A stretch of 23,666 bases of DNA, taken from JBBSHS01 sp038232515. GTDB lineage: Bacteria > Actinomycetota > Acidimicrobiia > Acidimicrobiales > JAUJNH01. The stretch is from positions 1 to 23,666 of the forward strand of contig JBBSHS010000039.1 of NCBI GenBank assembly GCA_038232515.1, read 5' to 3'. Below the pieces are notes generated by a model. It was not told the DNA's origin. It ran no database searches and saw only the letters and a list, made by a program, of their open reading frames with translations. Below, in pieces: positions 1 through 7,982 of this stretch. Each line of letters opens with the position of its first letter. Position 1 is the stretch's first letter. A program made the position numbers and the translations under genes.

Positions 1-1
1 C

Positions 2-139
2 ACCGTGGCCGAGGTGCGCGACGCACTGGGCGCCACCCGCAAGCACGTGCTACCACTCCTCGCCCAACTGGATGCCACCGGCGTCACCCGCCGCCGCGGC
101 GACGTGCGCATCGCCGGCCCCCGCCTCCCCGAGCCGTAG
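2..139 (+). CDS. selB: Selenocysteine-specific elongation factor SelB, C-terminal end (partial)
   Basis: This is the 3' end of a gene that enters from the left edge. The frame starting at base 2 gives 45 residues and a TAG stop at 137-139. The residues contain AEVRDALGATRKHVLPLL followed by GVTRRRGDVRIAGPR, which matches the last winged-helix domain of SelB, where a similar 'RDLLGTSRKYALPLLE...GVTRRxGDxR' pattern is conserved. SelB delivers Sec-tRNA to UGA codons by binding the SECIS hairpin through these C-terminal winged helices. No selC (tRNA-Sec) is visible in the 3' flank. The identification comes from a short segment but the motif is distinctive. Another winged-helix protein is the main alternative. 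Confidence 0.8.
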   Translation, partial: TVAEVRDALGATRKHVLPLLAQLDATGVTRRRGDVRIAGPRLPEP

Positions 140-388
140 CCTGGGCTCCCGCGCCTCGTATTGGCGACGACCGAGGGCATCATTCCAGAGGTCTTTAGCG
201 GTGCCGGTGATCGCCTCGATCTCCTCCGCCAGCGAATCACCGACGCTCGCCACGTAGGCCCGGTCGCCCTAGGTGCAGCACCACGCCTCCCTTTGGCCCT
301 GGACGCGCCGACGTCCCGATTCCAGCGCCGGAGCGCCGCCAGCTTTCCCCCGTTATCCGGCGGCTCCCGATCCACCTTGACCGGCAGC
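140..388. other. Gene-free stretch with possible decayed minus-strand coding remnants
   Basis: No convincing intact gene lies between the selB stop and the tRNA-like sequence. On the minus strand one frame downstream of about position 268 reads DRAYVASVGDSLAEEIEAI and then TAKDLWNDALGRRQYEARE, which looks protein-like. An in-frame TAG lies five codons upstream of its GTG at 251-253, and the frame runs antisense into selB. A different minus frame between about 270 and 390 reads LPVKVDREPPDNGGKLAAL and then RRWNRDVGASRAK. I do not recognise either segment. They may be two pieces of one broken gene, or chance open frames in GC-rich DNA. Confidence 0.3.
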
Positions 389-462
389 TGGGCGATGAGG
401 GATTCGGAATCACCGACCCCCGCGCGTCATGCAGGTGCTCTAATCACCTGAGCTAATCGCCC
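389..462 (-). pseudogene. tRNA-Val(GAC) pseudogene
   Basis: The minus strand aligns over its full length with the intact tRNA-Val(GAC) at 12731-12804. The acceptor stem GGGCGAT/ATCGCCC, the D stem GCTC/GAGC and the anticodon stem-loop with GAC are kept. The T arm is broken: there is one extra base in the T loop (TTCCGA instead of TTCGA), mismatches in the T stem, and one base is missing at the anticodon-stem/variable-loop boundary. I count two indels and several substitutions relative to the intact copy. A functional tRNA is unlikely because the T-loop/D-loop contact would be lost. It lies in the same orientation as the intact copy. Confidence 0.75.
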
Positions 463-566
463 ATGCACGGCGGAACCCTGGCAATTCGGTCACCTGCCCC
501 TCTCCCGGCGGAATTCTGTGGGTAGCGTGCACCACCCGGGGGAACCGACCCGGTGGGACGAAACAG

Positions 567-920
567 GTGGCGAGGCACCGAACCGTCGTTCTCAGCGGGC
601 CCGGGGGACGGATGATGCGGATGGAAGTGGGCGGCTGGCGCGCTGAGCTGGACGAGCTGGCACGGGACTCGGGCCGGGCCGACGTAGGCGCCACCACCGA
701 CCAGGTCGTGGCCCGCCTCGACGCCCAAACCCGCATCCGTGAGGGAGAGCCGGCCGAGCTGTGGGCGGACACCCGCTCCATCCACGTGTTCGACCTCGAG
801 ACCGGCCGCAACCTCACCGCCGGGGAGAGCCAGACCGGCCAGCCGGGCCGGACAGGCCAGTCCGGCAAGGCGGCGCAGAAGAAGGACAAGCCGGCGCCCT
901 CGGCGCCCACCACGAACTAG
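567..920 (+). pseudogene. Orphan C-terminal fragment of a UgpC/MsmK-type sugar ABC transporter ATPase
   Basis: The frame from GTG 567 gives 117 residues (ATG codons at 612 and 615 are alternative starts). Residues about 28-83 (DELARDSGRADVGA, then VVARLDAQTRIREGEPAEL and DTRSIHVFDLETGRNLT) match the extreme C-terminal TOBE/OB region of MalK/UgpC/MsmK ATPases, where 'ARxxPRSxxREGxPVELxVDTxxLHFFDPETG' is typical. The whole ATP-binding cassette (Walker A, signature LSGGQ, Walker B) is missing, and nothing upstream to the tRNA remnant encodes it. The tail after residue 85 is a low-complexity Q/G/K/P stretch. I infer a gene remnant left by deletion. A stand-alone OB protein is possible but has no family precedent that I know of. 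Confidence 0.65.
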
Positions 921-932
921 CCGCAGCCCGGG

Positions 933-980
933 GGCGGCCGGCGCCCTAGGTTCAGAGGCCCCTCCCGCAGGCCGGCCGCC
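933..980. terminator. Inverted repeat between two convergent reading frames
   Basis: GGCGGCCGGC at 933-942 is perfectly complementary to GCCGGCCGCC at 971-980, with a 28-nt loop. It lies between the end of the ABC fragment (920) and the stop of the minus-strand ligase (1012), where a two-sided terminator would be expected. There is no U-tract, and the loop is long, so the function is inferred from position. Confidence 0.35.
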
Positions 981-1011
981 ACCGCGGCACCGGAGCACGC
1001 CATGGTCTTGG

Positions 1012-2127
1012 TTACCGGCCGGCAGCTGACGGGCAGGTGCGCTCGACGGCGTCGGTGACGACCTGGCGCAGCCAACCCGTGCGCTCGAAGACGCGGCGCT
1101 GGCGGACGGCCCCCCCACCGTCAGTCAGCGTGCGGTCCAGAAGCTGGCTGACCTGCTCGAAGTCGTCGACCGCCTCCAAGGCGGGCCGGACGTAGGCCAG
1201 GAGCGTCCGCAGCGCCTCGGGCGCCGGTGTCGGGCGCAGCTCGACCAGGTCGACCAACCGACCCTCCAGACCCGAGCGCGAGGCCCGCCACGTGGCCGCC
1301 CGCAGCAGTTCCTGGCGTACCCGCACCGGTTCTGCGCCTCGGAGGGCCTCGAGGGCACAGGTGCTGACCAGCGCCCGGGCCAGGCCGGCGATCAGCACGG
1401 CGTCCTCCACGTCGGTGCACACGTCGGCCACCCGGACCTCGACGGTGGCGTAACGGTTCGAGGGTCGGGCGTCGAAGTACACCATGTTCTCGTCTTTGAT
1501 GACGTCGATGGCGATCAGGTCGGCGATCAGCCGGGAGTACTCCGACCGGCTCTGGAACTGTCCCTGGGGGCCGGCGGTGGGCCAGCGGGAGAAGACCGTC
1601 GTGCGGTAGCTGGCATAGCCGGTGTCCGATCCCTCCCAGAACGGCGAGTTGGCCGACAGGGCCAGCAGGAACGACAGCCACGGCCGTATTCGGGTGGAGA
1701 CCTCCAGGGCCAGCTCGGCGTCCTCGACGCCCACATGGACGTGGCAGCCGCAGATCAGCATGTGGCGGGCAAGGTGGCCGTACTCCTCGGCCAGCGTCTC
1801 GTATCGCTCCCCGGCGCTGATGGCCTGACGTTGGCGGGACGCCCAGGGGTGGGCCCCCAGCGCCGCCAGTCGACACCCCACCTCGCCGGCCGCGGCGTTG
1901 AGAGTGCGGCGGAGACCGGTGAGGGAGGTACGGAGGTCGTCGAGCGACGTGAGGACGGGCGTGCCCACCTCCACCTGGGACACCAGCAGCTCGTGTTGGG
2001 CCGCCTCACCCCGGCGTTCGGCCGCCGCCAGCACCTTGTCGGCGCCGGCAAACGCGCCACCGGTGACCGGGTCGACGAGCACGTACTCCTCCTCGACACC
2101 AAAGGTCCGGCGCACCGGGGGGGTCAT
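1012..2127 (-). CDS. GCS2-family carboxylate-amine ligase (YbdK-type glutamate-cysteine ligase)
   Basis: A 371-residue protein, the usual length of the YbdK/GCS2 family. These ATP-grasp-like enzymes join an amino acid amine to a glutamate-type carboxylate; members make gamma-glutamylcysteine or have weak glutamate-cysteine ligase activity. Family landmarks are FGVEEEY at 9-15, CGCHVHVGV at 126-134, SANSPFW at 158-164 and RPSNRYATVEVRVAD at 221-235. The start is ATG at 2127 because GAGAGGAA lies just upstream; the open frame extends 21 codons further without a better site. It is transcribed away from the dienelactone hydrolase gene, across a 225-nt region that holds an 11-bp repeat array. The natural substrate cannot be read from sequence; it could be a thiol-biosynthesis enzyme or a general carboxylate-amine ligase. 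Confidence 0.9.
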   Translation of the reverse strand: MTPPVRRTFGVEEEYVLVDPVTGGAFAGADKVLAAAERRGEAAQHELLVSQVEVGTPVLTSLDDLRTSLTGLRRTLNAAAGEVGCRLAALGAHPWASRQRQAISAGERYETLAEEYGHLARHMLICGCHVHVGVEDAELALEVSTRIRPWLSFLLALSANSPFWEGSDTGYASYRTTVFSRWPTAGPQGQFQSRSEYSRLIADLIAIDVIKDENMVYFDARPSNRYATVEVRVADVCTDVEDAVLIAGLARALVSTCALEALRGAEPVRVRQELLRAATWRASRSGLEGRLVDLVELRPTPAPEALRTLLAYVRPALEAVDDFEQVSQLLDRTLTDGGGAVRQRRVFERTGWLRQVVTDAVERTCPSAAGR

Positions 2128-2261
2128 GGACGTTCCTCTCTGTGGACGAGGCCCACTCTGACGGGCGGGGCGCCCCGGTTGAGGCCACATCGCCCCAGCC
2201 TGCCCGGCGGCGGCGGATCATGCCCGACGCCGGCCGAGTGGGCGCGCCCCAACCTGCGACC

Positions 2262-2305
2262 AGAGTGACGAGAGAGTGACGAGAGAGTGACGAGAGAGTG
2301 ACGAG
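2262..2305. repeat. Four exact 11-bp tandem repeats in a divergent promoter region
   Basis: The unit agagtgacgag occurs four times without change at 2262-2272, 2273-2283, 2284-2294 and 2295-2305. Read on the minus strand it is TCACTCT separated by CTCG, a 7-bp motif with 4-bp spacers and an 11-bp period, close to one helical turn. It lies 134 bp upstream of the ligase start and 47 bp upstream of the hydrolase start. Direct repeats of 7 bp with 4-bp spacing are the architecture of PhoB/OmpR-family response-regulator sites, for example mycobacterial PhoP (TCACAGC-N4-TCACAGC). An operator role is an inference; replication slippage could also produce it. Confidence 0.6.
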
Positions 2306-2352
2306 AGCGCGGAATTTGAGGACAGGCGAATGACCGCAGTACAACGGGCGGA

Positions 2353-3060
2353 ATGGCCAGGCACCACGACCTGCCGACGGACGCCGGCACCATGCCCTGC
2401 ATCGAAGCGCTGCCGCCGTCGGACACGAAGGGTGCCGCCGTGGTCGTCCACGAGGCCTACGGCCTTACGAGCCACATCGAGTCGATCTGCGATCGGCTGG
2501 CGGCGGCCGGCTGGCGCACCATCGCCCCCGCCCTGTTCCACCGCCAGGACAGCCCCGTCTTCTCCTACGACGACTACCAGGGGGCAAAGCCCGTTCTGGC
2601 CAAGCTCACGGCCGAAGGCCTCGCCGCTGACATCGACGCTGCACTAGACCGGCTGGCCGAGGCCGGCCACTCCCCCGGCGGCAGCGGCATCGTCGGCTTC
2701 TGCATGGGGGGCGCCGTGGCTTTCCACAGCGCGGTGCGCCGTCCGCTCGGCGCCGCCGTGACGTTCTACGGGGGCGGTGTCGCCCATGGCCGCTTCGGTC
2801 TGCCCCCTGCCGTGGACGTGGCATCGAGGCTGCAGGCGCCGTGGCTCGGGCTCTACGGCGACCGGGACAAGAGCATCTCGGTGGAGGAGGTGGAGGCATT
2901 GCGGGCGTCGGCCGCCGAGGCCCCCGTGCCCACCACCGTCGTCCGCCATCCGCAGGCCGGGCACGGCTTCAATTGCGACGACCGGTCGTCGTACGACCCT
3001 TCGAGCGCAGCCGACGCCTGGGCCCGGACCGTCGCCTTTCTCGACCACCACCTGTCGTAG
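2353..3060 (+). CDS. Dienelactone hydrolase family protein
   Basis: A 235-residue alpha/beta hydrolase of the carboxymethylenebutenolidase type, which is the usual family length. The Cys-Asp-His triad is visible: Cys117 in GFCMGG (115-120), Asp in YGDRDKS (168-174, probably Asp172 or Asp170) and His204 in QAGHGFN (201-207). Glu34 in VVHEAYGL corresponds to the glutamate that activates the cysteine in DLH. Such enzymes hydrolyse dienelactones in chlorocatechol breakdown, but many relatives act on other lactones or esters, so the substrate is open. ATG 2353 has only a weak ribosome binding site; ATG 2392 is a less likely alternative because it removes the first conserved strand. The ChoD-like gene starts 14 nt downstream, suggesting a two-gene operon. 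Confidence 0.88.
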   Translation: MARHHDLPTDAGTMPCIEALPPSDTKGAAVVVHEAYGLTSHIESICDRLAAAGWRTIAPALFHRQDSPVFSYDDYQGAKPVLAKLTAEGLAADIDAALDRLAEAGHSPGGSGIVGFCMGGAVAFHSAVRRPLGAAVTFYGGGVAHGRFGLPPAVDVASRLQAPWLGLYGDRDKSISVEEVEALRASAAEAPVPTTVVRHPQAGHGFNCDDRSSYDPSSAADAWARTVAFLDHHLS

Positions 3061-3074
3061 CGGGCCACCCTGCG

Positions 3075-4808
3075 GTGACGGCCGCCAGCCGCGGCACCAA
3101 GCACCACGACCCCTCGGACACGCGGTACGACGTCCTGGTCGTCGGCTCCGGTTTCGGCGGCAGCGTGAGCGCACTGCGGCTCACCGAGAAGGGCTACCGA
3201 GTGGGCGTGCTGGAAGCCGGGCGCCGGTGGGCCGACCACGAGCTGCCCCGGACCTCGTGGGACCTACGCCGTTTCCTCTGGGCGCCCCGCCTCGGGATGC
3301 GGGGGATCCAGCGCATCACCAAGGTCGGCGGCGTGGTGGTGCTGGCCGGAGCCGGTGTGGGCGGCGGCTCGCTGAACTACGCCAACACGCTCTACCAGCC
3401 GCCGTCGCCGTTCTACCAGGACCCGCAATGGGGGCACATCACCGACTGGAAGGCGGAGCTCGACCCCTGGTACGACCAGGCCAGACGCATGCTCGGGGTC
3501 GTCCAGAACCCCACCACGACGCCGTCCGACGAGGTCATGCGGGTCGTGGCCGAGGACATGGGCGTCGCCGGGACGTTCGCGCCGACCCCGGTCGGGGTCT
3601 TCTTCGGCCGCCACGGCGAGCAGCAGCCCGGACGGACGGTGGCCGACCCTTTCTTCGGCGGCGCCGGCCCGGAGAGGACCGGGTGCACGCAGTGCGGGGC
3701 GTGCATGACGGGCTGCCGGGTCGGGGCCAAGAACACGCTGGTGAAGAACTACCTCCACCTGGCCGAGGCGGGCGGCGCCCAGATCATGGCCGACATCACC
3801 GTCACCTGCGTACGGCCACGGCCCGGTGGCGGGTACGACGTCGAGACGGTGCCGTCGGGGCCATGGAGGCGCGGGCGCCGGCGCCTGTTCACGGCCGAGC
3901 ACGTCATCTTTGCCGCCGGCACGCTGGGAACCCAGAAGCTGCTGCACCGGATGCGCGACACCGGGGTGCTCCCCCGGTTGTCCGACCGCCTCGGCGTGTT
4001 GACCAGGACCAACTCCGAGTCGCTCCTGGGAGCCGGGACCCCACGGGTGACCCGCGACGTCAGCCGCGGGGTGGCCATCACGTCGTCGTTCCATCCCGAC
4101 GACGTCACCCACATCGAGCCGGTGCGCTACACAAGAGGCAGCAACGCCATGGGCCTGCTTCAAACCGTGCTCACCGACGGCGACGGGCCCGTGCCCCGTT
4201 GGCGCAAGGCGCTGACCGAAGCCCGGCGTGACCCCATGACCTTCCTGCGCATCCTGGTTCCCTACCGCTGGTCAGAGCGCACGATCATCGCGTTGGTCAT
4301 GCAGACCCTGGACAACTCGGTCACCACCTACCTGAAACGGGGACGCCTGACCTCCCGGCCCGGCCACGGCCGGCCCAATCCGACCTGGATACCGGTGGCC
4401 AACGACGTGGCCCGGCGTATGGCGCAAGTCATCGGCGGCTACGCCGGCGGCACCGTGGGTGAGCTGGCCAACGTCCCGATGACGGCACACTTCATCGGGG
4501 GCTGTGTCATCGGCGACTCCCCCGCCACCGGAGTGGTCGACCCCTACCACCGGGTCTTCGGCCACGATGGCCTGCACGTGGTGGACGGTTCCGCCATCTC
4601 CGCCAACTTGGGCGTGAACCCGGCGCTGACCATCACCGCCCAGGCCGAGCGGGCCATGGCCCTGTGGCCCAACCGCGGCGATGTCGACGCCCGGCCCCCC
4701 GTCGGCTCTGGCTACCGGCGGGTGGACGCGGTGCCCCCGAACCGGCCGCTGGTGCCGGCCCACGCCCCGGGCGCGCTCCGACATCCGACGGCGCCGGACA
4801 CCGGATGA
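3075..4808 (+). CDS. choD: FAD-dependent GMC oxidoreductase, ChoD-type cholesterol oxidase
   Basis: A 577-residue flavoprotein, nearly the same length as mycobacterial ChoD, which it resembles throughout. The FAD dinucleotide motif VVGSGFGGS is at 22-30, followed by RLTEKGYRVGVLEAGR (35-50) and AGAGVGGGSLNYANTLY (91-107). A cysteine cluster CTQCGACMTGC lies at 204-214 (Cys204, 207, 210, 214), as in ChoD and related proteins, which have ferredoxin-like cysteines here. The C-terminal part has DPYHRVFGHDGLHVVDGSA and SANLGVNPALTITAQAERA, the GMC active-site region. Known members oxidise 3-beta-hydroxysterols to 3-keto products; the true substrate here is not proven. GTG 3075 is chosen because it puts the FAD motif about 20 residues from the start. 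It follows the dienelactone hydrolase gene by 14 nt. Confidence 0.88.
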   Translation: MTAASRGTKHHDPSDTRYDVLVVGSGFGGSVSALRLTEKGYRVGVLEAGRRWADHELPRTSWDLRRFLWAPRLGMRGIQRITKVGGVVVLAGAGVGGGSLNYANTLYQPPSPFYQDPQWGHITDWKAELDPWYDQARRMLGVVQNPTTTPSDEVMRVVAEDMGVAGTFAPTPVGVFFGRHGEQQPGRTVADPFFGGAGPERTGCTQCGACMTGCRVGAKNTLVKNYLHLAEAGGAQIMADITVTCVRPRPGGGYDVETVPSGPWRRGRRRLFTAEHVIFAAGTLGTQKLLHRMRDTGVLPRLSDRLGVLTRTNSESLLGAGTPRVTRDVSRGVAITSSFHPDDVTHIEPVRYTRGSNAMGLLQTVLTDGDGPVPRWRKALTEARRDPMTFLRILVPYRWSERTIIALVMQTLDNSVTTYLKRGRLTSRPGHGRPNPTWIPVANDVARRMAQVIGGYAGGTVGELANVPMTAHFIGGCVIGDSPATGVVDPYHRVFGHDGLHVVDGSAISANLGVNPALTITAQAERAMALWPNRGDVDARPPVGSGYRRVDAVPPNRPLVPAHAPGALRHPTAPDTG

Positions 4809-4829
4809 GGCTCCGGCCCCGGAGGAGCC
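4809..4829 (+). terminator. Stem-loop just after the choD-like stop
   Basis: GGCTCC (4809-4814) pairs with GGAGCC (4824-4829), and an alternative stem CTCCGG/CCGGAG lies inside it. It starts directly after the stop codon at 4806-4808, between convergent genes. It lacks a U-tract, so it is a candidate actinobacterial terminator by position only. Confidence 0.35.
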
Positions 4830-4862
4830 AGCGCCGGTTTGCGCATGCACATGGCACGGTGA

Positions 4863-7137
4863 TCACCGGACGGGTTGCCCGTGCAGGCGGAGGGTGAGGT
4901 CGATGGTGAGCTCGGCCAGCCGCGGCTGCCAGCGGCTGCGGTGGGCTTCGGTCAGGTCCCATCCGGCGTCGAGGAGGGCAAGGTGCCGGTCGATGTGAGC
5001 GGCGGGGCCGTCAGGGTGGAGGTCGCAGACGACGCCGAAGGCCTGGATCCCGTCGCCCACGCAGATGTCAATGCTGTGGCGGCCCACCGGGTAGGACTCG
5101 ACGATCGGCAAGCCCGCCCCTCGCAGCGCGCAGGCTACCGTCGAGGCCCAGTCGCCCAAGGCTTGCGCCGGGTCGGGCCACCGGGGAGGGCGACGGGCCT
5201 GATCGAGGTAGTCGGCGACGAGCCCGGGCGGAGGCTCGCCCGCCACCACGACGACGAACCGGTGTCGGGCCCGGGTGGTGAGAACGGTGAACAGGTGCGG
5301 CTCGGCGACGACCTCCAACAGCCGGCGGGCCCCCCTGGCCGACGCCCAACGAGGCGATGACGACATCGCGTTCTATGCCCTGGAAGCCGTGGGCGGTGCC
5401 GATGCGCAGTTCGAGCCGGCCGATGTCAACCGCCGACAGCGCCTGCAGCGTGGCCGCCTCGATGGCGTCGGCCTGAGCCCGGAACGGTGTCACCAGGCCG
5501 ACGCTGGTGGCACCGTCACGACGCAGGCCGCGCAGCAGCTTCACGACCGAAGCGACTTCGACGCCGACCGCCCCGGTGCGGTCCCGTCTGCCAGCTGGGC
5601 GGTGGACCTCGATGCACAACCTGGTGTCGTTGACGCGGTTGCGGGTGGCAATCCGTAGCTGCCCGTCGTAGAGGCGTTCGGCGACGAAGTCGACCAGATG
5701 TGGCTCGGAGCGGAACTCCTCGTCGAGGATGTTCACCGGGGTGGCGGCCACGGCGACGTCGTAGGCGCTGTTGCGGCGCAGGTCCAGGAGCGACTGCAGC
5801 GCGGGCTCGGCGTCCAGGCCATGGGCGCCGGCGGCCGCCTCGAGGGTGGCGTCGCCCAGGAAGGACACGGGTCGGAGCTGACGGGGGTCGCCCACCACGA
5901 TGGCGCGTCGGCCCGCAGCAGGGCCGGGGCGGCCAGAGGCTGGTCGATGCAGGACGCTTCGTCCAGGATGACGACGTCGAACAGGGCCGGGGCCGGAGGG
6001 AGCAGGTCGTCGATGTCACCGAGGGTCCCCAGCCACAGGGGCAGAGCCCTGGTGAGCCGGTCGTCGATCCGGGCCAGCTGGGCGCGGCGGGTGGCCCGTC
6101 CGCTGCGGAGGGCGGTGGCCAAGGCGGCGACGGCTGGAAGGGTCCGGCGGTTGAGGGCGTCCGGGCTGCGACTGCTGGCGGCCAGCCAGCGACCGATGGC
6201 GTCGCGGCAGTCTTTTTCGGCGCGCCGCAGGCGCTTGAAGCGGTCGTCCACGTCGAGGCCGCCGGCGGCGTCGAGGGCAGCCGCGGTCCGGGCCGCTGCC
6301 GCCCGCGTCGCCACCCGCCGAAGGACGGGGGCCGCCGGCAGGGGGCCGTCGGCGAGGGTTTCCAGGCGGTGGTGAGCCCGAGCGGAGCGGTGGTGGGCCA
6401 GGAGGCCGCCGTGGTCGCCGCCCTCGAGGTCCTTCACCAGTTCGAGCACTTCGTCGTGGTCACAATGCGGGTCCAGCAACCACGGCGCCGTCTCGAGCAC
6501 CCAGGCCCGGTCGTCGTCCTGCTGGGCGAGGCAGGCCTCGGCGAGGAGGTCGTCGTGAAGGCTGCGGCGGAGGGCGCCACGTTGACCGACGGCGGCCTCC
6601 CGCTCCGCCAGCCGGGAATGGCCTCCTCCAGGCGGTGACGGACGTCGCGGTCGTCGATCAGCTCGGTCAGCTCCACGTCACCGGCCGGGATCACCGACCC
6701 CCGACCGAGCCGGGACCGCACGACACGCACCGGCCGGGTGACCAGAGGGACGAAGACCCGTCGGCGGCGGCCGTCCTCCCCGTCGACCCTGGTACCGGCC
6801 ACGTACAGCCACCCCACCCGCAACGAACGGGCACCCGGGCGCAACCGGTCGATGGCCTCCAGCTCCTCGGCGTCCCCGCGGTCCAGGAACACCTTGGCCA
6901 GCAGACGGCCGTCGAGCGACATCGGCTGTCCCGACGATCCCAGTGGCCCCTCGACGGGCACGTCGAAGGCCGGGCTGCAGATGGAGGCGGCTGCCGCCGC
7001 AAGCCACCGGAACCGCTCCATCGGGATCGTCAGACCGTTCCGACGGGCCGTTCCCTCGGCGAAAGATCCGCCAGCGCACTCACGACGGCCGCAGCCCGGG
7101 AGGCCAGCTCCGGGGTCACCTCCGGTCGGTCGCCCAC
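4863..7137 (-). pseudogene. DNA2/NAM7-type superfamily I helicase, frame broken four times
   Basis: Five consecutive minus-strand frames together read as one helicase. In order: a GTG start at 7137 with RPEVTPELASRAAAVVSAL; PMERFRWLAAAAAS and the N-terminal domain ending DVRHRLEEAIP; a helical stretch, then Walker B-like VVILDEASCIDQP (about 5945-5985); VVGDPRQLRPVSFLGD (motif III) and GTAHGFQGIERDVVIASL (motif V); finally FTVLTTRARHRFVVVV (motif VI) and a C-terminal segment resembling a Vsr/MTES-like nuclease fold. The frame changes fall at G/C runs near 7045-7047, 6614-6616, 5910-5911 and 5330-5335: three need one added base and one needs one base removed. No Walker A GKS/GKT is found in any frame. 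Either a recent pseudogene or sequencing indels; other genes here are clean, which favours decay. Confidence 0.75.
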
Positions 7138-7224
7138 ACCGCGCACCGTACCGGGTCGTCACCTCCGGGCCGGCGGTCCCACCGGGTAGGTTCGACGGCG
7201 ACGGACAAACGGAGGAGAAGGCTT

Positions 7225-7431
7225 GTGGAACGGGTGGTGCTCGGAAAGAAGATGGGCTCGGTCGCCGGCTTCCACTGGAGCGGCAACGAGCCCGAGGATC
7301 TCGGCGACGTCAAGCTGGCCGAGGAGCTCGGGGCCGTCTGGGAGGGCTCCGAACTGGTGATCTACGACATGCCCGGTCTCAAATGGCAGCTCGACAACAT
7401 GGGCACCGACTTCATGATCGACAACGACTGA
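7225..7431 (+). CDS. Small acidic protein of unknown function
   Basis: A 68-residue protein beginning at GTG 7225, with GGAGGAG at 7211-7217 giving a 7-nt spacing; this ribosome site makes the small gene convincing. It has no predicted membrane segment or cysteine and is acidic at the C-terminus (LDNMGTDFMIDND). A central stretch reads LAEELGAVWEGSELVIYDMPGLKWQL. I do not recognise a family. It is divergent from the broken helicase gene (87 nt apart) and 100 nt upstream of the PH-like protein gene on the same strand. Confidence 0.65.
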   Translation: MERVVLGKKMGSVAGFHWSGNEPEDLGDVKLAEELGAVWEGSELVIYDMPGLKWQLDNMGTDFMIDND

Positions 7432-7531
7432 GGCGACGCCAGAAGCGACGCATCGAGCCCGGACGTCGGATACCCGCCAACGCAGAGGGCTCTTTGGGCA
7501 GGGGCGAAGCCCGGTAGGGGTACGGTTCAGC

Positions 7532-7897
7532 ATGGCCATTCGCGACAAGATGCGGGCGAACGCGGCTCCATTTCTTCAACCGGGCGAGACGATACAGGCC
7601 GTGTTCGCGGCGCAGACCATGAGCCAGTGGTTCGCGCTGCTGTCGATATGGATCATCGTCTTCACCAACGCCTACCGGGTGGTCGTCGTCACCGATCGGA
7701 GGATCATGGTCTGCCGGTCGGGACGCTTCCGCGTGAGGATGGTTAACGAGGTCCTCTTCCAGTTCCCCCGCAACACCAGGATCGGTCCGGCCCACGGACT
7801 GTGGTACCGGTGCGACACGTTGGGCGAGCAGCTCCACATCCACAAGCGGTTCCACAAGGACGTGGTCGCCGCCGACGCCATGCTGGCCCAGGCCTGA
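7532..7897 (+). CDS. PH-like membrane-associated protein of unknown function
   Basis: A 121-residue protein starting at ATG 7532. The N-terminus AIRDKMRANAAPFLQPGE, then FAAQT, is a pattern I recall from widespread actinobacterial hypothetical proteins that adopt a PH-like fold. A hydrophobic stretch at about 32-47 is followed by RVVVVTDRRIMV (49-60), typical of bacterial PH-domain strands after a membrane helix. The end contains LHIHKRFHKDVVAADAML. A scaffold or lipid-facing role is inferred from the fold only. No strong ribosome binding site is seen, only a G-rich run at 7516-7520. It lies 85 nt upstream of the dehydrogenase gene. Confidence 0.7.
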   Translation: MAIRDKMRANAAPFLQPGETIQAVFAAQTMSQWFALLSIWIIVFTNAYRVVVVTDRRIMVCRSGRFRVRMVNEVLFQFPRNTRIGPAHGLWYRCDTLGEQLHIHKRFHKDVVAADAMLAQA

Positions 7898-7982
7898 CCT
7901 CGCCCTGGCCCCCCAACCGCCTCCGGCCGACGAGAAGCGGGAGCCCGCACTCCCATGCCTGCATCCGATGGAGGAGCCCGCC

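Noticed and set aside
140..388. A selC (tRNA-Sec) gene next to selB
   Set aside because: No 90-nt-plus tRNA with a UCA anticodon and long variable arm can be folded in this stretch.
453..1118. 221-residue minus-strand open frame over the ABC remnant
   Set aside because: It overlaps the plus-strand UgpC-like homology and the 3' end of the GCS2 gene; its composition is typical of shadow frames and no motif is seen.
4863..7137. Programmed ribosomal frameshifting in the helicase
   Set aside because: Four separate shifts in both directions within one gene do not fit any known programmed mechanism, and the sites lack a consistent slippery heptamer.
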